Shown: one piece after another, positions 10,266 through 21,665 of the stretch | How positions within the stretch are numbered: position 1 is the first letter of the stretch | Layout of the letters: each line of letters begins with the position of its first letter | NCBI GenBank assembly: GCA_963662175.1 | Contig: OY759216.1 | Span: 47,199,087-47,263,086 of the forward strand | Direction of reading: 5' to 3' | Origin: Aradus depressus | Taxonomy: Eukaryota; Arthropoda; Insecta; Hemiptera; Aradidae | Length of the DNA stretch: 64,000 nt | Notes under the pieces: generated by a model | Database searches by the model: none | What the model saw: the letters and a program-made list of their open reading frames with translations, nothing else | Told to the model about the DNA's origin: nothing | Position numbers and translations under genes: made by a program

Positions 10266-10689
10266 ACATTCACACAACAAAAATAATAATCCCACAAATA
10301 CAAAGTCTCGCAAAAATGTTTTTTGACATTTTTATGGGTAACAGGATCTTCAAGATACACATCTAAGAGAACCAAAAAAAACTTGGGTAGACGCTAAAAG
10401 CTTTTTAGACACCATTTTGAAAAATGTATAATTCTAAATTTCAGCTAAAACTTCGAGAAGACATACATACATCATTCTGCTGTTTAAACACACAGTATAT
10501 GAAGTTGTTCATATACACAGAGAGCAGAGAAAAAAAAATTCATGAAGTTCTCATGGTGATTTTTTATAAATGCCATATTTACAATCAGTCCTGTCCCTAT
10601 GTATGAAATCCAACAGAATGTTTTGCCTAAATTTATCTACTCAACGAGATCACTTATTGTTAGGGACAACGTAAAAAAGTCGTCTAAAA
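10266..10689. other. No gene recognised
   Basis: AT-rich sequence. The 60-codon frame at 10424-10606 has no recognisable domain and no supporting signals. Confidence 0.5.
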
Positions 10690-11135
10690 TTCATTACAAC
10701 TGCAGTTTTATTATTAAGCCCTCTCTCATCCCCCACTTTTCTTTGGCTGATTTGACTGAAAGTTAGTAGTTACCATCCTTATTGGGCTTAGGATTCATAA
10801 ATACAAATTCGTGTCAATACATTCATTACATCGGGAGTTATTAAAGTTTTTCCATAGCTAAAGCCCCCTCCCCTAATCCCCCAACTTTCCTTAAGACGAT
10901 TTGGCTGAAAATCAACAGGTGGTGTCATAATGGGATTCTGGATACACATATATAATTTCGTGTAGATAAATTCATTCTATGAGGAGCTATCATGTTCTCA
11001 AATACACACACAGATAGCAATTGTTTTTTTTCTTTTTGGAAATTAGGAGGTCGAAAAACATGAAATTCCAGAAATACCTCAATATCAAATTTCTGACAAA
11101 TTACATAACATCCCCTATAATATAGTTGGGGAAGG
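10690..11135 (+). repeat. HR repeat, 3' modules and terminal hairpin
   Basis: Two internal modules (ATTCATTACATCGGGAGTT at 10830 and the next near 10970) are followed by the GGAGGTCGAAAAACATGAAA block and the end ACATCCCCTATAATATAGTTGGGGA near 11107-11137. Confidence 0.75.
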
Positions 11136-11223
11136 AAAAATACAATTGGATAGGGTATCAAATTAAAGTTTTGGAGAGTGCCGACTTACTCTTTTTGGCT
11201 CAGAAAAGTCTAATTGGGTCGTT

Positions 11224-11278
11224 CCCTCTCCCCCTCCACCCTCTCCCCCCTCCCTACCCCCTCCCCCCCCCCCTCATA
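11224..11278. repeat. C-rich polypyrimidine tract
   Basis: CCCTCTCCCCCTCC-like sequence ending in a run of C. It is homologous to the CCCCCTCTC stretch inside R repeats (for example 15230-15250) but expanded. Confidence 0.7.
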
Positions 11279-11724
11279 AAATCATTCCTAATGATGATAA
11301 AAATATGAAAGAAACTAATGGCATCTTGTCTCGCAATGAAAACATAATAAACAGAATGAAAATACAAATTTCCAAACAAAATTGGTTCGAGACTGAAAGG
11401 GGTAGAGGGAAATATTTTTTTACAAAAGTATATCATTTCATCAATTTTGGGATAATAAGAAAGAACATTAAAATGGGTATAATTTATTTTATTTTTAGTA
11501 TAAAATTCAATATAGATAAATGGCAGAAGGACGATAAGCTGTTTCCATCAAATGTAGTGGAAACGACATTATCTTTATTCATCGATTATGAACTGTCAAA
11601 CTCCATCCCAGAGTCTAGCGCTGGACAGATGCAATTCAAGTATATCAGATTCCATAATAATGACAATGTATTTTACATTTTAAAATGTAATTTACAAACT
11701 GCAAATCTCCTGAACAGGTTGACA

Positions 11725-12078
11725 TAATATAGGACTTTCTTATCCCAACTACGAAAGTTCTCCCCTCTCAAATTCTTATTCATATTGGCATTACTGGGTA
11801 TAAGAAAGTCAGACTCAGAATTACTCTGTACAATGAAACTAAGGAAAGCGATATGGTTTACAAAATGACGTTTCAGGAAGGTTTTCGGCAGGTATCTTTC
11901 AAACCGAGCGATCTGCGAAAAATCGTCTTTCATATACATTGTGTCTTTCAGTTCTCTCTACAACTTGTATTTGAAAACATTTTTGATATAGTAGTATATT
12001 TAAGTGGTATCTTATAAAAGCCGTCTGAATTTTCGCACGATATCGGCCAAAATCTTATCAGATCTAAGTTAGCACATG
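11725..12078 (+). repeat. R repeat, internally shortened
   Basis: Order seen: CTTTCTTATCCCAACTACG, CTCCCCTCTCAAATTC, GGCATTACTGGGTATAAGAA, TACAATGAAACTAAGGAAA, GGTTTTCGGCAGGTATCT, AAAATCTTATCAGATCTAAG. A SINE begins directly after it. Confidence 0.7.
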
Positions 12079-12079
12079 T

Positions 12080-12371
12080 GATGAGGCCATATCGCCTACT
12101 ACCAGAGCGCTCTTTCGTCACTGTGGTGAACATGAGCCCGACTCTACTGTGGGAGTTCTAAATTTTGCCTACCCTAAATTTTTATTCACTTAGGGTAGGG
12201 GTCTTTAACAAGTACCTGACATCGTACAGGCTCGGGACCATCGCTTAACGTCCCATCCGAAGGACGGTTTTACCTCCCAAATAAAATAAACTAAGGGCCT
12301 CGGGCCGAGTTTCGAACCCACGTTCTTGAGCTCAGAAGGCAAGGATACATACCACTGAGCTACCGGCGCCC
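12080..12371 (-). mobile_element. SINE-1, tail truncated
   Basis: Box B (as TTTCGAACCCAC) and box A (CACTGAGCTACCGG) are visible at the high-coordinate end. The CCTAA tail is missing. A short deletion removes part of the linker after the central domain near 12267. Confidence 0.85.
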
Positions 12372-12383
12372 CCTATATTTATA

Positions 12384-12730
12384 GGTTAGGTTTGGTTTTA
12401 TGACTCATGCCCGGGCTTTAACTACGAGGTCATATCACCTACTACCAGAGCGCTCTTTCGTCACTCTGGTGGACATGAGCCCGACTCTACTGTGGGAGTC
12501 CTAAATTTTGCCTACCCTAAATTTTTTATTCATCTAGGGTAGGGGTCTTTAACGAGTACCTGACATCGTACAGGCTCGGGACCATCGCTTAACGTCCCAT
12601 CCGAAGGACGGCGTGCTTAAGTTTATTTTACCTCCCAGATAAAATAAACTAAGGGCCTCGGTCGGGCTACGAACCCACAACCTTGAGCTCAGAAGTCAAG
12701 CACGCATACCACTGAGCTACCGGCGCCCTA
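12384..12730 (-). mobile_element. SINE-1, full length with 12-bp TSD, abutting another SINE
   Basis: All parts are present, from the tail (GGTTAGGTTTGG) to the tRNA-like head (CACTGAGCTACCGGCGCC). The TSD CCTATATTTATA lies at 12372-12383 and 12731-12742. The left TSD touches the head of the preceding SINE, so the two copies stand head to tail without being one tandem array. Confidence 0.9.
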
Positions 12731-12994
12731 CCTATATTTATATTATACCATATAATTAAAAAATAAATAAATAAAACCATCTAAAAACTTTCACTTTAAC
12801 TTGTTAAAGTTTTTAGGTGATTTTATTTATTTATTTTTATTATTAAAAAATTTAAATTTTATTTACTTAAATATTTTAATTTACATTCAAATTTCAAAAA
12901 AATTTATTATATCAGGTATGGTTATTTCAAACTCTTTTTTACTTGTTATAGTTTAATGTATTTATATTTATTTAAATCTTTGTTGCCTTTATTT

Positions 12995-13200
12995 TGTATG
13001 ATTGTTATCAACAGAACCTGTTTTTTTGGTTTTTGTTGCTTAATGATGGTTTCTTTTGTAGACTGCCTGATGATGTGGGCAACATCGAAAGCCGGCTAGC
13101 TAATACAAATAAAAAATCTGTAAGAGGTCAAACTACATATTATTTGACAACATGTGAAGTAGTTTGTTCTGATTCTAGAGATCATCGGATTAATTAGTGT
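12995..13200 (+). mobile_element. Penelope-like terminal region, family 5
   Basis: CTGATGA at 13067-13073, GAAA at 13087-13090, GCCGGC at 13091-13096 and TA at 13097-13098 match the 4755 copy. Stem II differs. GATGT (13072-13076) pairs with ACATC (13082-13086), a register shifted into the core, so this copy is probably a weaker ribozyme if it is one at all. The 67-codon frame across it is an accident. Confidence 0.5.
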
Positions 13201-13815
13201 AAGACATTTTAAACAGTGTGACTCAATCTTGTGTAAAAATTTCTTTTAATTTGGTTACCCCATTTAATCTCTTCTATTTCCCTCTAACTCTCGAAAAAAA
13301 AAAAAAGGGTAACATTTTGAAATAATTAAATATAAACATTATTATCGCTGTTGTTAATAATTTAGTATGGAAATCGGATAACTTTATGCCTTCTGCATGG
13401 ATTGATTTAAAATAAATAATAAAATGGGTTTAGAGCTATAATCCTCCCCATGAAGAAACCATGATACTCCAACTCGTCAGAATGTGTGCTTCGTCAACTA
13501 ACTCTATAACCTTAATCTCTCCTTCGGCTATAATCTTGGAATACTTTATTCTTCTTGGGCTAGACTTCAAGTTAAGTGTCGAAAGCCGAGACGGTGCTCC
13601 ATACATCAACATAAAAAAGTTATGTTACTTCAGATATAAATTTCAAAATGTTCACTTCAATTTTAATGCCTGGAAAAATATATAAGTTATGGCTAAAATA
13701 TAATATTGGAACTCAGGAAGTGTGCATACAGCAGGGTGGCGATTATACGGCCTCCAGCTACTTCGGAACCTCTTGTCGTCTGACAACGTCAGCACAGTAA
13801 GTTGCTTATGTTTTA
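13201..13815. other. No gene recognised
   Basis: AT-rich. The frame 13461-13685 has no recognisable domain. Confidence 0.45.
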
Positions 13816-13817
13816 TA

Positions 13818-14356
13818 CAGTAAAAGCTCTTTATTCGCGGGGTATATGTTCCGTAAATTTGCCGCGAATACAAAAACCGTGGATATGGAATGGTAATTAG
13901 TATGGAATCATAGGGGATTCGTTCCAAGGTTCCAAAATAAAACCAATATGTATCAAAATAAAATCAATTTATTGAGAAATTCGCAATTAAAATCAATCGT
14001 TATTGTCAGCTTTAGGCAAGGGTTTAAAGAATTTAGTAATTTATTCTTGTTTTGCCGCTTTTATCAAAGGACATAGCGATATAGTGGCGGCGGTATTCGA
14101 CAATGGCCTTTATATAGTGGCAGTAAGGTTTGTTTTAGTTTGACATTAGTCCACTCGGTTACATCTTTCATAAAAGCCGCCTCGGCACGTACCAGCAGTA
14201 CTCTAAGGATGCCGATACGTTAATAAACGACACCGAATCCCTTTCTGTTTACGGATTGCATCCACGAATAAAGAAATTTGTAGCCGCGAATACAGGAACT
14301 GGGTTGCAATTTTTACACCCGCGAATAAGGAAACCGTGAATATGGAACTTTTACTG
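13818..14356. mobile_element. Tigger/pogo-type MITE, 539 bp
   Basis: The ends are CAGTAAAAGCTCTTTATTCG and, reversed from 14356, CAGTAAAAGTTCCATATTCA. A TA duplication lies at 13816-13817 and 14357-14358. Subterminal sequence on both sides repeats the words CGCGAATA and CCGTGGATATGGAA, and GGGGATTCGTTCCAAGG is typical of Tigger/pogo subterminal regions. No transposase frame remains, so it needs a pogo-type transposase in trans. It is bounded exactly and carries no nested insertion. Confidence 0.82.
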
Positions 14357-14358
14357 TA

Positions 14359-15169
14359 CTTCTTTTTGCTCAGCATATCGTTCATGTGGTAAGTGCACGT
14401 TTCGTTTCTTTAACGTTCAACAACTATTGAAGTGAAACTTCCTTTAAATTGTTGTCGCGGAACATGCAACGGCTGTGACGAAGATGAAACAAAAGTGACG
14501 CATAACTAGGATGGGGACAGGGCGGAGGGGAACACTGCAAGCAGCGCAACGAGCAGCGCTATTACGACGTCAGCTATGGTTTAAATTAACTATGCAACGC
14601 CACATAGAAAATATCGAATTAAGTGATCATAAAACGTTATATAATCGGTACATCGTGATTTTCTTCCACCCTTGTAATGCTAATAAGAAATTTGAGAGGG
14701 TTGGAGGGGGGAAGGGGTATGATCTGCACAAGTGGTTATAATGGGCACATCTAATTTTTTTTTTTTTTTTTTCGATGTTGATTTTTGGAAAACATAAAAT
14801 TCCAGTGATAACTCAATATTGAATTATTGAACTGATTACATAACATCCCCTGGGGACGCAACCCTTAGCTGTGGAATTAAAAATGGTAACTGAAGTGAGA
14901 AAAATGAAGACTATATTTCAAGTTGGCACTATATCAGGACGCTCTCTCTTTTTCAATCTCCGGGGACTGTTATGTGGGGAAAAGTTGTGAACAATTTACC
15001 TGGACACCGAAATACTTTCATTCATTTTATCATTTATTTATCTTTATTTATTTTCTTAATAATTTCTTTATCCGAGGATCAGATCCTATGTCCACTTCCC
15101 TTAACTTACGTAGTTTAAGGAAACAAAGAAAACAATTATATTATACAACTTCTGTTCCAGGGAAAAAGA
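14359..15169. other. No gene; one HR 3' fragment
   Basis: At 14752-14850 a T run followed by TTTTGGAAAACATAAAATTCC and ATTACATAACATCCCCTGGG is the 3' end of an HR repeat. The rest shows no homology that I recognise. Confidence 0.5.
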
Positions 15170-15993
15170 TAATTGAAAAAATATGTGATGTAGCCATTAT
15201 ACTAACCACTTTTTCACAGATTGCTCTTCCCCCTCCCCCCCTCTCTCCCAAATTCATTTCATACTGGTATTCCTTGGTGCAGGGAATTTGCATTATTCTG
15301 ATAGTGACTATACTCAGCAATGACAGTATGAAATGAATTTGTGAGAGTAGAAGAAGAGTGGTCTGTAAAAATGTGATTGGTATAAGAAATTCCTCATATG
15401 ACCACATCCTTTTTAATAAAAAAAACTAATAATAATAACACATATTTTAAAATTCGTTGCCGTCTACTGTAATTTCAAGATAGCTTTCAACTCTTTCCTA
15501 CAGAATTATATTGATTGGACGTACTTGGCGTTATAACTTTGTTATCATTGATTCTATTTCAAATCTGAGGGTATACAGACGGTTGGAAATTTAATAACTA
15601 AAATTTTTAGTAAAAAGCAATGTTTTTATAGGACTGTTTCCACATGAATCAAACAAACGTCTAAAACAATGAGTTTCAAAACGACATTTTAAGGTGGTTT
15701 TCGGCCTGTATCTCGCGATGAGCGACTTTAGAAAATATGTATTTTATATAAAATGAGCCTCTTAGTTTTCTCAACAACTATTATTTATATATCATAAATA
15801 TTAGTGGTATCTTAAAAAATGTAATTCGGCTTTGAAGTGGTTGAAGTAAAATGGTTTTAATTTTTCGGCTAAAATCTAACCAGATCTAACTTAGTACATT
15901 TGACAATTTCAAATTTCAAGTTCATGTCTACAATTTTTGAGTTAAAACCAATGTTTCGATAGGACTAACCGTTTTCGGGTAAATCAAGGAAAC

Positions 15994-16630
15994 ATATTTC
16001 TTGGTGGTAGGCGGATGTAGTGGGCTTACTTATATAATAAGTAATACAGGTGTATCAGTCCAACAAAGTTTATTTTTTACAACTAGTTTCGTCAAACTGA
16101 CATCTTCAGGTGGTGAATCTGAACATTCTTGAACCAAATTCACATTGTCAATCATTAATAATAAATGTTAAAACATTTAACATACGTAATTGCATTGTTG
16201 TTTTTAACATTTAATATTAATGATTGACATGAGCTGTGAATGCTCGTAAATTCTAGACTAATTTGGTTCATGAATGTTCAGATTCACCACCTGAAGATGT
16301 CAGTTTGACGAAACAAGTTGTACTTTTGGTTGTTTCCGGCATTTTTTCCTCCAGAGGTGTCTTCTTTTTTCTTCGTTGGACAATATTTCGGGACAATTGC
16401 AGGTCCCTTCTTCTGGTCACTATGAACCTGATGGTTCATAGTGACAAGAAGAAGGGACCTGCAATTGTCCCGAAATATTGTCCAACGAAGAAAAAAGAAG
16501 ACACCTCTGGAGGAAAAAATGCCGGAAACAACCAAAAGTAGAACATCCCAGAGAAGTTTAAGAAACACATCGAAACAAGTTGTGATAAACAATAAACTAT
16601 GTTGGACTGATACATCTGTATTACTTATTT
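15994..16630. mobile_element. Penelope-derived unit, family 3, inverted arms, 12-bp TSD, itself interrupted
   Basis: The inverted arms carry hammerhead-like motifs. Left, minus strand, 16078-16112: CTGAAGA (16109-16103), one T, GTCA/TGAC stem II, GAAA, CTAG, TT. Right, plus strand: CTGAAGA 16291-16297, one T, GTCAGTTTGAC, GAAA 16310-16313, CAAG, TT. The outer sequence TCAGTCCAACAAAGTTTATT recurs inverted near 16591-16611. The TSD is AATCAAGGAAAC (15982-15993) and AATCAAGGGAAC (16631-16642). A separate family 4 unit occupies 16322-16570. A one-ended relative lies at 44068-44172. Confidence 0.75.
16322..16570 (+). mobile_element. Penelope-derived palindromic unit, family 4, 13-bp TSD
   Basis: An almost perfect palindrome with arms of about 109 bp around the loop TGAT (16432-16435), followed by a short tail (CATCCCAGAGAAGTTTAAG). 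Each arm holds CCAGAAGAAGGGAC or CAAGAAGAAGGGAC, its complementary GTCCC, then GAAATATTGTCC. The TSD CGAAACAAGTTGT lies at 16309-16321 and 16571-16583. The insertion point lies inside the ribozyme-like motif of family 3. Arms this similar point to a recent event or to formation by copying one strand back on itself. Confidence 0.78.
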
Positions 16631-17299
16631 AATCAAGGGAACGTTTAAAAAAATGGGTTTCAAAACCACATTTCTGGATGGTTTACGACATATATCTCGA
16701 AAACGAAGGAAATTTTGATTATGTCATAAATATAAGCGGTATCTTGCGAAAAATCAAAATCTAATCAGATCCAGTTATGTTAGCAAAAGTGACTCCTTCA
16801 TTCTAAATTTCATGTTCCTACGATCGTTTCTGCATTAGAACACTCATAAAGTTTAAATCACATACAAAAATCTATAAGAAACGGGTTCAGTGGTAACTTA
16901 AAATGTGAAATTCTGTTGAAAACTCGATCTCGAATTTTCGCAATGATTATTTGTTTAATTATTATTATTTTTAGGTGATTCGTACAACGGGTTTAGGGTT
17001 CTAGGGTCCCCGGCAATCGGGTCCAGCCCTCCGTCATCCACAGTCAGTTTAGGAGCTATATGTTACGAGGGATGACATAAGTTCAAATAGACATAGCATA
17101 CAGCGTTTATTGTCTTTGTATAATTGAATAGTCATTAAAGTCTGGGGTTTTCCTCAACTTGGGAACACAATGCAAACATAGATTGAAAATTCTTTTTTCC
17201 TACCATAAAATTTTAAATTGTTAAAATTAGAATTTTTTTTTATTTGAAAGCCCTAACCTAAAATTTATATTCGGTAAAAAAAAAAGTTTTTGTTTGAAA

Positions 17300-17410
17300 A
17301 TGTGAGAAGTAAATACGCTAGGTAGGACAAGCATCTGATTTCCTCCCATCCGAAGGACGATATGCTCAGGGTTTTCTAACCTCCCGGATAAGAAATTTAA
17401 GAGTTTCAGC
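17300..17410 (-). mobile_element. SINE-1 central-domain fragment
   Basis: TCCCATCCGAAGGACGATATG and CCTCCCGGATAAGAAATTTAAG mark the central domain and linker. Both ends are lost. Confidence 0.65.
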
Positions 17411-17419
17411 CACTACTTG

Positions 17420-17907
17420 CGAAGGTGAATATGCTAACAGAGTAAAAAGTTGTCGGTGAATCAGGGGCAATGTCCCTAGAACGGACTAATCAAGTTCGTT
17501 TTCGCTCTCCCTCCTAAACCAATCGATCTTTTGGGCATAAAATGTAGTTGACGAAGATACTAACAATTGTAGTTGAACTACATACTAACTTCTGAAGCCT
17601 CATACTAGATATCAAGTTGATTAGATCATTATATTGGCAGTTATCAGGGTTTTTGAGTCGAGTCCCAATCCTTTATATTTAAATATAAAATTTCATGTCG
17701 ATACTTTCATTGCATCAGCAATTATTAGTGTTTTTCAGTTGAGCCCCCCCTCTGATGTCTCTCTTTCCTTTGGCAGATTCCTCAGAAAATTAATAGGTGT
17801 CGTCCGTCATAGGTTTTGAATTTATAGATTAAATTTTGAAAAAAATAGTGAAAACATTCCATTGAGAGTGAAAATTCAACACCGAATTGCTGACCAAAGT
17901 ATAATTG
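17420..17907 (+). repeat. HR repeat from its 5' end, interrupted at 17908
   Basis: Starts with the HR 5' end GTCGGTGAATCAGGGGCAATGTCCC, followed by CTCCTAAACCAATCGATC and two modules, and reaches the AACACCGAATTGCTGACCAAAG block before the Penelope-derived insertion. Confidence 0.7.
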
Positions 17908-18137
17908 TTGGTTGTTTCCGGCATTTCATCCAGAGGTGTCTTCTTAGTTTTTTTTTTTTTTGACAATATTTCGGCACACTTACACGTCCCTTCTTCTAGA
18001 ACGAGGCTTCACGACCAGAAGAAGGGACATGGAAGTGTCCCGAAATATTGTCCAAAAAAAAAAAAAAGAAGACACCTCTGGAAGAAATGCCGGAAACAAC
18101 CAACAGTGGAACATCCCAGAAAAGTTTAAGAAACACA
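17908..18137 (+). mobile_element. Penelope-derived palindromic unit, family 4, 13-bp TSD
   Basis: The inverted arms (TTGGTTGTTTCCGGCAT on the left, ATGCCGGAAACAACCAA on the right) are followed by the same short tail as the 16322 unit. The TSD CAAAGTATAATTG lies at 17895-17907 and 18138-18150. The T run and A run in the arms differ in length between arms. Confidence 0.78.
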
Positions 18138-18517
18138 CAAAGTATAATTGTTTTGAATTAGTAAGAAACGTTAAAAATTACAAAAATTTACCAACTAGAA
18201 TTCATTCTGAGAAAACGTTTTATCCCCTCTCAACAAAACGTCACTCAATAACGCTTCATGATGAAAATTATTACAAAATATCGTGTCAATATAGAATTCA
18301 AAAGCCAGCAAATATCAATAACTCTTTTCAAAGAGAGATATTTGAAACTGGAGGCTGTTGAAAGTCTTCAAATGAATGAAGCCTAACATGGTTTGACTTA
18401 TATATAACATTTTATATATCAGTATATAAAAATATATATAAGAATTTATATTCAATATTATAGTCCTGTAGTCAGTTACTGGAGCTTCACACCTCACAAG
18501 TCGTATATTAATGGAGC

Positions 18518-19545
18518 AATACTCCGTCGGTGAATCACTTGCAAGGTACTTCCCCAGAACGATTTAATCAAATAATTTTTCGCTCCTTCTCCAAAACAGT
18601 TGACCCTTTGCTCTAATATTCAACAGTTGAATTACATAGGGGCTCCTAAATTCTCATACTAAATTTTGTATCGATAAATTCATTACATTGACAGTTATTA
18701 GGGAATTTCGAATTGAGCCCCCCTTCCCCTGAACTCACCCTTCCCTTCAGACGATATTGCTGAAAATCAATAGCTGTTGTCGTTATGGGGTTCAGGTCAC
18801 ACATGTAATATTTCATGTCGACACATTCATTCTGTCGGCAGTTATTAGAATTTTTATATAAAGCCTCCCTCCTAATCTCCTCTTCCCCTTGGGTCAATTT
18901 GGCTGAAATTCAATAGGTGTCGTCACTTGAGAGTTCTGGGTTCACATATATAATTTCGTGTCGATACGTAATCTATTGGTAGTTACCATATTCACTGACA
19001 CACAGAAAGAATTTTTTTTTTTTTCATATTTGGAATTAGGAGGTCGGAAAACCTGTACATCCACAGAACGAATTAATCAATTAACTTTTCCCTTCCTCTC
19101 CAAAACCAGTCGACCGTTTGCGCTAAGACTCGATAGTTGACTTATATAAGGGCTCCTAAATCCTCATACTAAATTTTGTGTCGATACATTCATTACATCG
19201 GCAGTTATTAAGGTTTTTGAAATGAGCCCTCTCCCCTGAACTTCCCTTCGGCCGATATCGCTTAAAATTTGAAAGGTTATGTACTCATGTGGTTTTGACT
19301 TAAATATGAAATTTCATATCGATACATTCATCATATCAGCACTTATTGGGTTTTTAAGTTGAATTCCCCCTATGATCCCACCTTCCCTTCTACTGATTCC
19401 GTTGAAAATTATGAACTATGGGATGGTCCTTATGAGAAAATAATTTTTTTTCATATTTAGAATTTGAAGGTCAGAAAACATGAAATTCCCTTAAAAACTC
19501 TGCATCGACTGACCAATGAGATAACTTCTCTTATATCTGGGGAAG
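18518..19545 (+). repeat. Two HR copies in tandem
   Basis: Copy one (18518-19052) starts at the 5' end GTCGGTGAATCACTTG and TACTTCCCCAGAACG, and loses its 3' hairpin after GGAGGTCGGAAAACCTG. Copy two starts at about 19060 with ACAGAACGAATTAATCAATT and ends with TAACTTCTCTTATATCTGGGGAAGT near 19515-19545. The junction joins a 3' region directly to a 5' end lacking its first bases. Confidence 0.75.
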
Positions 19546-20519
19546 TAAAAAAATCCAATTATAACCAATTAGAAAACTGATTGGTTGTATTTCAATTCGT
19601 TGAAATTCCTAATGAGAAGCTGGCTAATATAATTTTGTGCCCTGCCGTTAATTAGCCAAATCAATTTGGAAAAATGTACACAATTTCCATTGATATATCG
19701 TGGAATATTTTTGAAAATGATCAATAAATGTTTCCTGCAAAGAGAATGTTCCCGAGCGCCTATTACTTGACCGACTGTTGGGTCCGGACCAGTGACACAA
19801 CTAGGATTTTTGAAGGGGGTGATCATATATCGGGGTTATATACAGTAAATCATCGTTATAACGCCCCCGAAGGAAAGCACTATTACCGAGAGAACACAAA
19901 AATTCAGTTTTTTTTTTTTTTTTGGTCTTAAGACTATATATGATCAATCGTGCTTGGGTTAGGAGGATCAGGAGGACCAGACAGGGAACCTGCAGAGCCA
20001 ACCACATCAAGCCTTTAGTCTTTTAGCCACTCAATTTGGGCAGTACTATATAAATCAGCGATGGTGTGCTTGTATGTGGCACCGACCACAGTCTCCAAGT
20101 TCGGGACCTGATACAGTCCAGAGGCCCCGGCGATGTCGCCCCAACCCCCGGCCAGGCAGCACACACAGGACCGGAAACCCCCCTAGAGCCCCCGCTAGGT
20201 CCTCAGCACCCTCAACAGAATCTATTTATGTTCTTTGTTTTATTAGAGTTCAATTTTTGAATTCGTAATATATTTAAAAATTTTGTTTATGTTGTCCAGT
20301 CGTTTTCTCTCAAAAAAGTATCATTATTACAATAAAAAGCAAATATACAATAAAACTGTTGCAATATACCCGTCAGTAGATAGTAATAAAAAAAAAATAA
20401 TAAAAATGAAGAAAAAAATAATTAATTTAATTATAATTTAATTTTGTCTGTAGAAAATAAAGAGGTGACTGGCCAACTGTAAGGCTGAATAATGTCCCTC
20501 TGAAACATGACAAAGACGT
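19546..20519. other. No gene recognised; GC-rich patch
   Basis: 20060-20215 is GC-rich (GGCCCCGGCGATGTCGCCCC). The two overlapping 64-codon frames there have no recognisable domain. It may be a piece of an unrecognised retroelement, similar in flavour to 24500-24660. Confidence 0.4.
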
Positions 20520-20885
20520 GTTGATTTTTTTCCGGCATTTTTTCCAGAGGTGTCTTCTTTTTTCTTTTTTGACAATATTTCGGGACACTTAAACGTCTCT
20601 TCTTCTGGTCACTATGAACATTTTCCTCCTGGGGACCCTCCTTTTTATAGCCAAAACCTTGACTGTGGCGGTCTCTCTCTCTCTTCCAAGAACTATTTGT
20701 TAAAGTCGGAGGTAGTTTACTGATTGTTCCGCCTACCAGCCAATCAGTAAACTACCTCGGGCTTCTTTAAATTCTCGACCAGAAGAAGGGACGTGAAATT
20801 GTCCCGGAATATTGTCAAAAAAGAAACACCTCTGGAAAAAAATCTACATTTCAACATCCCAGAGAAGTATAAGGAACACAAAGAC
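20520..20885. mobile_element. Penelope family 4 ends in inverted orientation
   Basis: The left part (minus strand) contains TTCCGGCATTTTTTCCAGAGG, the ribozyme-like motif, then GAACATTTTCCTCCTGGGGAC and CTCTCTCTCTTCCAAGAAC. The latter match the 3' UTR of the PLE copies at 23700 and 44540. The right part (plus strand, 20770-20885) repeats the motif and ends in CATCCCAGAGAAGTATAAGG. ACAAAGAC occurs at both outer edges and may be a short TSD. Confidence 0.65.
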
Positions 20886-20904
20886 AGAGAAGATACTTAA
20901 GACT

Positions 20905-21160
20905 TTATCTTGACAGACGACTGACTTGGAATTAACATATTACGCAGAACTGACAGAAAATGAAATGACGATTTGGACTGATCAAAAGACTACTAGACAA
21001 GCGATCTCAACTTCGCCTTAACCAAAAATGGAGTGTCTACAAGACCGATTTCAGACCTATTTAGAAGTATCGCATTCAGCTCTGGAGTTATGTTTTTGGT
21101 TTGCCCAACAACAATTATGATTCAAAAAGAAAGCTTCAAGTATACCTTTCCCACTCTCAC
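20905..21160 (+). pseudogene. Jockey-like reverse transcriptase fragment, heavily decayed
   Basis: Broken frames give YLRLYLDRRLTWN, RLLDKRSQLRLNQKW and YRIQLWSYVFGLPNNNY. They match in order the C-terminal tail seen at 21826 and 8727. Several stops and frameshifts are present. It starts right after the Penelope unit. Confidence 0.55.
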
Positions 21161-21183
21161 TATCTCTCTCTCTCTCTCTATCT
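21161..21183. repeat. (CT)n microsatellite
   Basis: CTCTCTCTCTCTCT with small interruptions. Confidence 0.85.
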
Positions 21184-21349
21184 CCATTATATTTAATGGT
21201 AATATTTAGTTAATTTTCAATTAAAATATTTAATATTCAATTAATATTAGCATATTTTCACGTCATCATCCTAGAGACCTGTCCCATTATAGAAGGAACT
21301 CTGAACAGCTTGCTGCTGTTCTCTGTAAAGGAGAAGAGCTTTTTACTAT

Positions 21350-21665
21350 TAAAAGTATAGGGGAAGTTATGTAATCGGACAGCAATTCGATATTAAGTTT
21401 TCAACAGACATTTTTTTTTCTTTTAAATAAAAACATTTATTGCCTTTGTGTGTGTCTATGTGAAACTCGCGATAGAATTTTATATGTGTACCCAAAACCC
21501 CATAAGGAACCGATTGATTTTCAGTCTTGGGACTATGGTAAGGGGAGGGGGGCTTAACACAAAAATACCCATCTGTGGCGATATAAAGAACGTATCGACA
21601 TGAAATTTTATATATGAATCCAAAACCCAATAAGGATGATACCTATCAAATAGAAGTTAGAGTTC
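21350..21665 (-). repeat. HR repeat, 3' half
   Basis: Begins at the 3' hairpin side (AGTATAGGGGAAGTTATGTAATCGG) and runs through GATATAAAGAACGTATCGACATGAAATTTT. Only one hairpin arm is present. Confidence 0.75.

Larger units (their letters stand above)
15170..16965 (+). repeat. R repeat split by nested Penelope-derived insertions
   Basis: The left half (15170-15993) ends in CGGGTAAATCAAGGAAAC. The right half resumes at 16631 with AATCAAGGGAACGTTTAAAA and continues through GGTTTACGACATATATCTCG and ATTTTCGCAATGATTAT. Together they give the standard R order. The break is caused by the unit 15994-16630. Confidence 0.8.

Noticed and set aside
16322..16543. Long hairpin as a pre-miRNA
   Set aside because: It is a mobile palindrome with a TSD and repeated copies; arms of about 109 bp with a 4-base loop are not miRNA-like, though it could yield siRNA.
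18518..19545. CRISPR-like array from repeated modules
   Set aside because: Modules of about 150 bp with no uniform short repeat or spacer length; this is eukaryotic DNA and the modules belong to HR.
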